From an uncultured Oscillospiraceae bacterium (GTDB lineage Bacteria > Bacillota > Clostridia > Oscillospirales > Oscillospiraceae), in NCBI GenBank assembly GCA_944387145.1, contig CALXDU010000016.1, forward strand, positions 1-33,395: DNA of 33,395 bases, written 5' to 3'. Made by a program: the position numbers and the translations under genes. Shown piece after piece: positions 31,375 through 33,395 of the stretch. The stretch's first letter is position 1, and every line of letters begins with the position of its first letter. The notes beneath the pieces are model-generated. The model ran no database searches, was not told where the DNA came from, and saw only the letters and a list, made by a program, of their open reading frames with translations.

Positions 31375-32439
31375 GTGACCAAATTAAAAGCCAATAAGCC
31401 TTCCAAGATTGATGAACTGAAGGCCATGACCCCCAAAGACAGAAAGCGCGCCATTGGCGATCTGCTGATGAACAACGCCATGTTCATCATCATTGCCATT
31501 GCGGTCGTGGGCATTTACATTGCTGAGCCTACCTTCCTGTCCCTGCCCTCCATCGTCAACATCATCAACCTGACCGCAGCCAAGCTGCCCATCGCTCTGG
31601 GCGTCGGCGGCTGTATCATCCTGGCCGGTACCGATATTTCTGCCGGTCGTGTGGTCGGCCTTTCTGCCTGTATCGCTGCCGGTCTGCAGCTGACCACCAA
31701 CAAGCTGTTCCCCGGCCTGCAGGTCATGCCCGTTCCCGTGGCCATTCTGGCTGTGCTGGCTGTGGGCGCCTGTGTGGGCTTCGTCAACGGCTTCTTCATG
31801 GCCAAGTTCAAGCTGCATCCCTTCATCGTCACCCTGTCCACCCAGCTGATCGTCTACGGCATCATTCTGATCTTCATGCAGCTGGGCACCAACTCCGGCC
31901 AGACCCTGTCCGGCATGAGCGAGGCTTATCGCAACTTTGTTACCGGTGAACTGTTCAAAGTCGGCAACACCACGGTTCCCCGTTATGTGCTCTACTCTGC
32001 CATCATTGCCGTGGTTGTGTGGGTCATCTGGAACAAGACCACCTTCGGCAAGAATATGTACGCTGTGGGCTCCAACGAGGATGCCGCCAACGTCTCCGGC
32101 GTCAATGTGACGAAGACCATCATCATGGTTTTCATCCTGGCTGGTATGCTCTACGGCCTGACCGGCTTTATGGATGCTGCCCGTATTGCCTCCGTTAACG
32201 CCAACACCGGTCTGAACTACGAGTCTGACGCCATCGCAGCCTGCGTCATCGGCGGTATCTCCTTCGTCGGTGGTATTGGTAAGGTCAGCGGCGCCATCAT
32301 CGGCGTTCTGCTGCTGCAGGTCATCTTCGTTGGCCTGAACTATCTGTCCGTGGACCCCAACCTGCTGTACATCGTTAAGGGTATGATTATCCTGGTGGCC
32401 TGCTCCATCGATATGAGAAAGTACCTGGTTCGTAAGTAA
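31375..32439 (+). CDS. mglC: Galactose-type ABC transporter permease MglC
   Basis: 354-residue permease of the BPD_transp_2 (branched-chain/ribose/galactose) family with about nine to ten membrane segments. Motifs: GVGGCIILAGTDISAGRVVGLSA near residue 90, VGACVGFVNGFFMAKFKLHPFIVTLSTQLIVYGI, TTFGKNMYAVGSNEDAANVSGV, and GGISFVGGIGKVSGAIIGVLLLQVI near the end. GTG 31375 follows AAGGAGG by eight bases and starts 14 bases after the mglA stop. The extended cytoplasmic N-terminus (about 40 residues) is normal for MglC. Its stop overlaps the next gene (TAATG). Confidence 0.93.
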   Translation: MTKLKANKPSKIDELKAMTPKDRKRAIGDLLMNNAMFIIIAIAVVGIYIAEPTFLSLPSIVNIINLTAAKLPIALGVGGCIILAGTDISAGRVVGLSACIAAGLQLTTNKLFPGLQVMPVPVAILAVLAVGACVGFVNGFFMAKFKLHPFIVTLSTQLIVYGIILIFMQLGTNSGQTLSGMSEAYRNFVTGELFKVGNTTVPRYVLYSAIIAVVVWVIWNKTTFGKNMYAVGSNEDAANVSGVNVTKTIIMVFILAGMLYGLTGFMDAARIASVNANTGLNYESDAIAACVIGGISFVGGIGKVSGAIIGVLLLQVIFVGLNYLSVDPNLLYIVKGMIILVACSIDMRKYLVRK

Positions 32440-32807
32440 TGGAAGAGCAAAACCCCAACAGAGAAGTCCAAAGACCTTTTCGGGGATTGTACCGGAATGT
32501 AAAAATCTCGGTGAAAACCCTGGATAAGATCATCATCGGCGGTATTGCAGCCATAGTTGTGCTGGTGCTGTTCGGCGTGGCCAACAATGGATATACCATC
32601 ACCTTTGATTCCAACGGCGGCACGGACGTGCCGCCCCAGGAACTGATGTACGGCGACCTGGTGGCGCAGCCGGAGTCTCCTTCCCGGGAAGGCTACGAAT
32701 TTGCCGGATGGTACAGCGATGAAAACTGCATCTATCCCTGGGATATGGAAACCAATCAGGTCAGCCGGAGCATGACGCTCTACGCTGCCTGGGTTCCTGA
32801 GGAATAA
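32439..32807 (+). CDS. Small membrane-anchored protein with one InlB B-repeat, coupled to mglC
   Basis: 122 residues: a basic N-terminus (1-30), one membrane helix (31-50, IIIGGIAAIVVLVLFGVA) and an outside domain (52-119) that is a single Listeria-Bacteroides (InlB B) repeat: TITFDSNGG, then LVAQPESPSREGYEFAGWYSDENC, then SMTLYAAWV. Such repeats usually occur in tandem in large surface adhesins. The ATG shares a base with the mglC stop and has no good ribosome site of its own, so it depends on translation of mglC. A strong terminator follows. Its role, perhaps an accessory part of the sugar importer, is unknown. Confidence 0.85.
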   Translation: MEEQNPNREVQRPFRGLYRNVKISVKTLDKIIIGGIAAIVVLVLFGVANNGYTITFDSNGGTDVPPQELMYGDLVAQPESPSREGYEFAGWYSDENCIYPWDMETNQVSRSMTLYAAWVPEE

Positions 32808-32812
32808 GCACG

Positions 32813-32847
32813 CATCCCAGGCATCCTTAGGATGCCTGGGATGTTTT
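32813..32847 (+). terminator. Terminator of the mgl operon
   Basis: CATCCCAGGCATCC (32813-32826) and GGATGCCTGGGATG (32830-32843) form a perfect 14-bp stem with a TTA loop, followed by TTTT, six bases after the stop. Confidence 0.93.
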
Positions 32848-32889
32848 GCGGTTTCCTGAAATGCCTCTCTTCTAGGATAAAAACAGCAT

Positions 32890-32942
32890 GAAATAACCCC
32901 CGGTCAGTTCCTTTTTGCCAGATAACTGTCGGGGGTTATTTC
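32890..32942. repeat. Long inverted repeat / hairpin of unknown role
   Basis: GAAATAACCCCCG (32890-32902) is the perfect complement of CGGGGGTTATTTC (32930-32942). Inside it CAGTT (32905-32909) pairs with AACTG (32924-32928). Neither flank has a T-run, so it is not a standard terminator; it could be an RNA hairpin, a small mobile repeat or a protein site. Confidence 0.65.
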
Positions 32943-33258
32943 GCACAGTGGATGGGGTCAATCATTGGGTAACCTCGCTTTCTACGAAGTAGACACTGCT
33001 TTCGGCGAATCCGAATTGCTTCCGTCTCAATTCCTGTATTATCGTTTCCTAGAAATTTATGTCATCGGAAGAAGGGGAAAGCAGGTCTTTCGATTCCGTT
33101 TTTCATGGGAATCTGGGGTGTACTAGAACATTGGTATCACCTCTTTGTGCCTATATCATAACCGATGATTTCAAAGTTTGCAATATGGAATAGTGGATAA
33201 ATAAGTTCCCTGTTTCCCGTGCAAATGGCAGAAAAAGCGGATTTTCTCCAGATAAGGA

Positions 33259-33287
33259 TTGACGGGGAAAATTGCTTATGATATGAT
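33259..33287 (+). promoter_or_regulatory. Promoter for a transcript leaving the window
   Basis: TTGACG (33259-33264), 17-base spacer, TATGAT (33282-33287). The start site is expected near 33294, just before a terminator hairpin. Confidence 0.75.
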
Positions 33288-33298
33288 AAATCTGTTGG

Positions 33299-33354
33299 GG
33301 CGTCTGTTTTGACAGCGCCTTTTTTGTTATGAAAACGCACCCCAAAAAGGGCGC
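33299..33354 (+). terminator. Terminator with a competing antiterminator partner, truncated leader
   Basis: GGCG(t)CTGT (33299-33307) and ACAGCGCC (33312-33319) form an 8-bp stem with a TTTG loop and one bulge, followed by TTTTTT. GCGCCTTTTTTG (33315-33326) can instead pair with CAAAAAGGGCGC (33343-33354) at 11 of 12 positions, which would take up the terminator's 3' arm and U-tract. Confidence 0.55.
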
Positions 33355-33395
33355 AAAACACCTCCCACCTTTCGGCAGGCCACTCGCGCTATGAA

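Larger units (their letters stand above)
32808..33395. other. Non-coding end of the window
   Basis: 588 bases without a supported gene. It contains the mgl terminator, a 53-base hairpin (32890-32942), a small inverted repeat TTCGG-cgaat-CCGAA (33001-33015), a promoter (33259-33287) and a terminator with an alternative partner (33299-33354). Minus-strand frames at about 33137-33361 have no ribosome site or recognisable content. Between 33016 and 33258 I see nothing else. Confidence 0.6.

Noticed and set aside
33137..33361. Short minus-strand frames near the right edge
   Set aside because: No ribosome site, no domain, and they overlap a plus-strand promoter and terminator.

Overview
The window looks like chromosomal DNA of an anaerobic, low-GC-phylum (Bacillota) gut-type bacterium, most likely a Clostridia/Oscillospirales (Ruminococcaceae-like) member. 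The evidence is indirect: strong AGGAGG ribosome sites, TTG and GTG starts, a ZTP riboswitch, NrdR, MtaB, an OmpR/VanR-type two-component pair, an ECF S-component, a TM1266-type small regulator and an Mgl sugar importer next to a GH2 beta-galactosidase. Base composition is fairly GC-rich. No rRNA, IS element, phage gene, plasmid function or CRISPR array is seen.

Layout from left to right. (1) 107-2563, minus: mscS, then an ABC ATPase and an ABC-2 permease, probably one operon. (2) 2770-6377, plus, divergent: an OmpR-family response regulator and a very large (970 aa) multi-pass histidine kinase with a Thr/Glu/Pro-rich extracellular stretch. (3) 6694-10543, minus: potABCD, a complete polyamine importer with a strong promoter and a palindrome at its start site. 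(4) 10723-11826, minus: a DUF362 double-ferredoxin protein. (5) 12109-13377, plus: a cation:proton antiporter starting at TTG. (6) 13416-15914, plus: perfect promoter, ZTP riboswitch with terminator, DUF1576-type membrane protein, purine nucleoside phosphorylase. (7) 15931-16962, plus: promoter, a second leader with mutually exclusive stems, a TM1266-type small protein and an ECF S-component. (8) 17009-19578, minus: tRNA-Gly, tRNA-Arg and tRNA-His downstream of an lspA-rluD-HAD operon. (9) 19706-21425: a His-less HPr-like protein (minus) and mtaB (plus). (10) 21464-22491, minus: nrdR and an SdpI-like membrane protein. (11) 22667-24278: a small membrane protein (plus) convergent with a CDF metal exporter (minus) that has a long structured leader. 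(12) 24495-25361, plus: a DegV protein that shares its -10 element with the CDF promoter. (13) 25426-32807: lacZ (minus) divergent from mglB-mglA-mglC plus a small B-repeat protein. The last 590 bases are non-coding, with hairpins and a promoter-terminator unit that runs off the window.

Functional links: LacZ and Mgl together would import and split galactosides. PotABCD imports polyamines. The ZTP riboswitch places a DUF1576 protein and a nucleoside phosphorylase under a signal for 10-formyl-tetrahydrofolate shortage, which suggests purine salvage. The most interesting unexplained elements are the ZTP/DUF1576 link, the unassigned attenuator at 15954-16080, the long leader of the CDF exporter, and the single-B-repeat protein translationally coupled to mglC. 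All calls are from reading the sequence; no database search was run.
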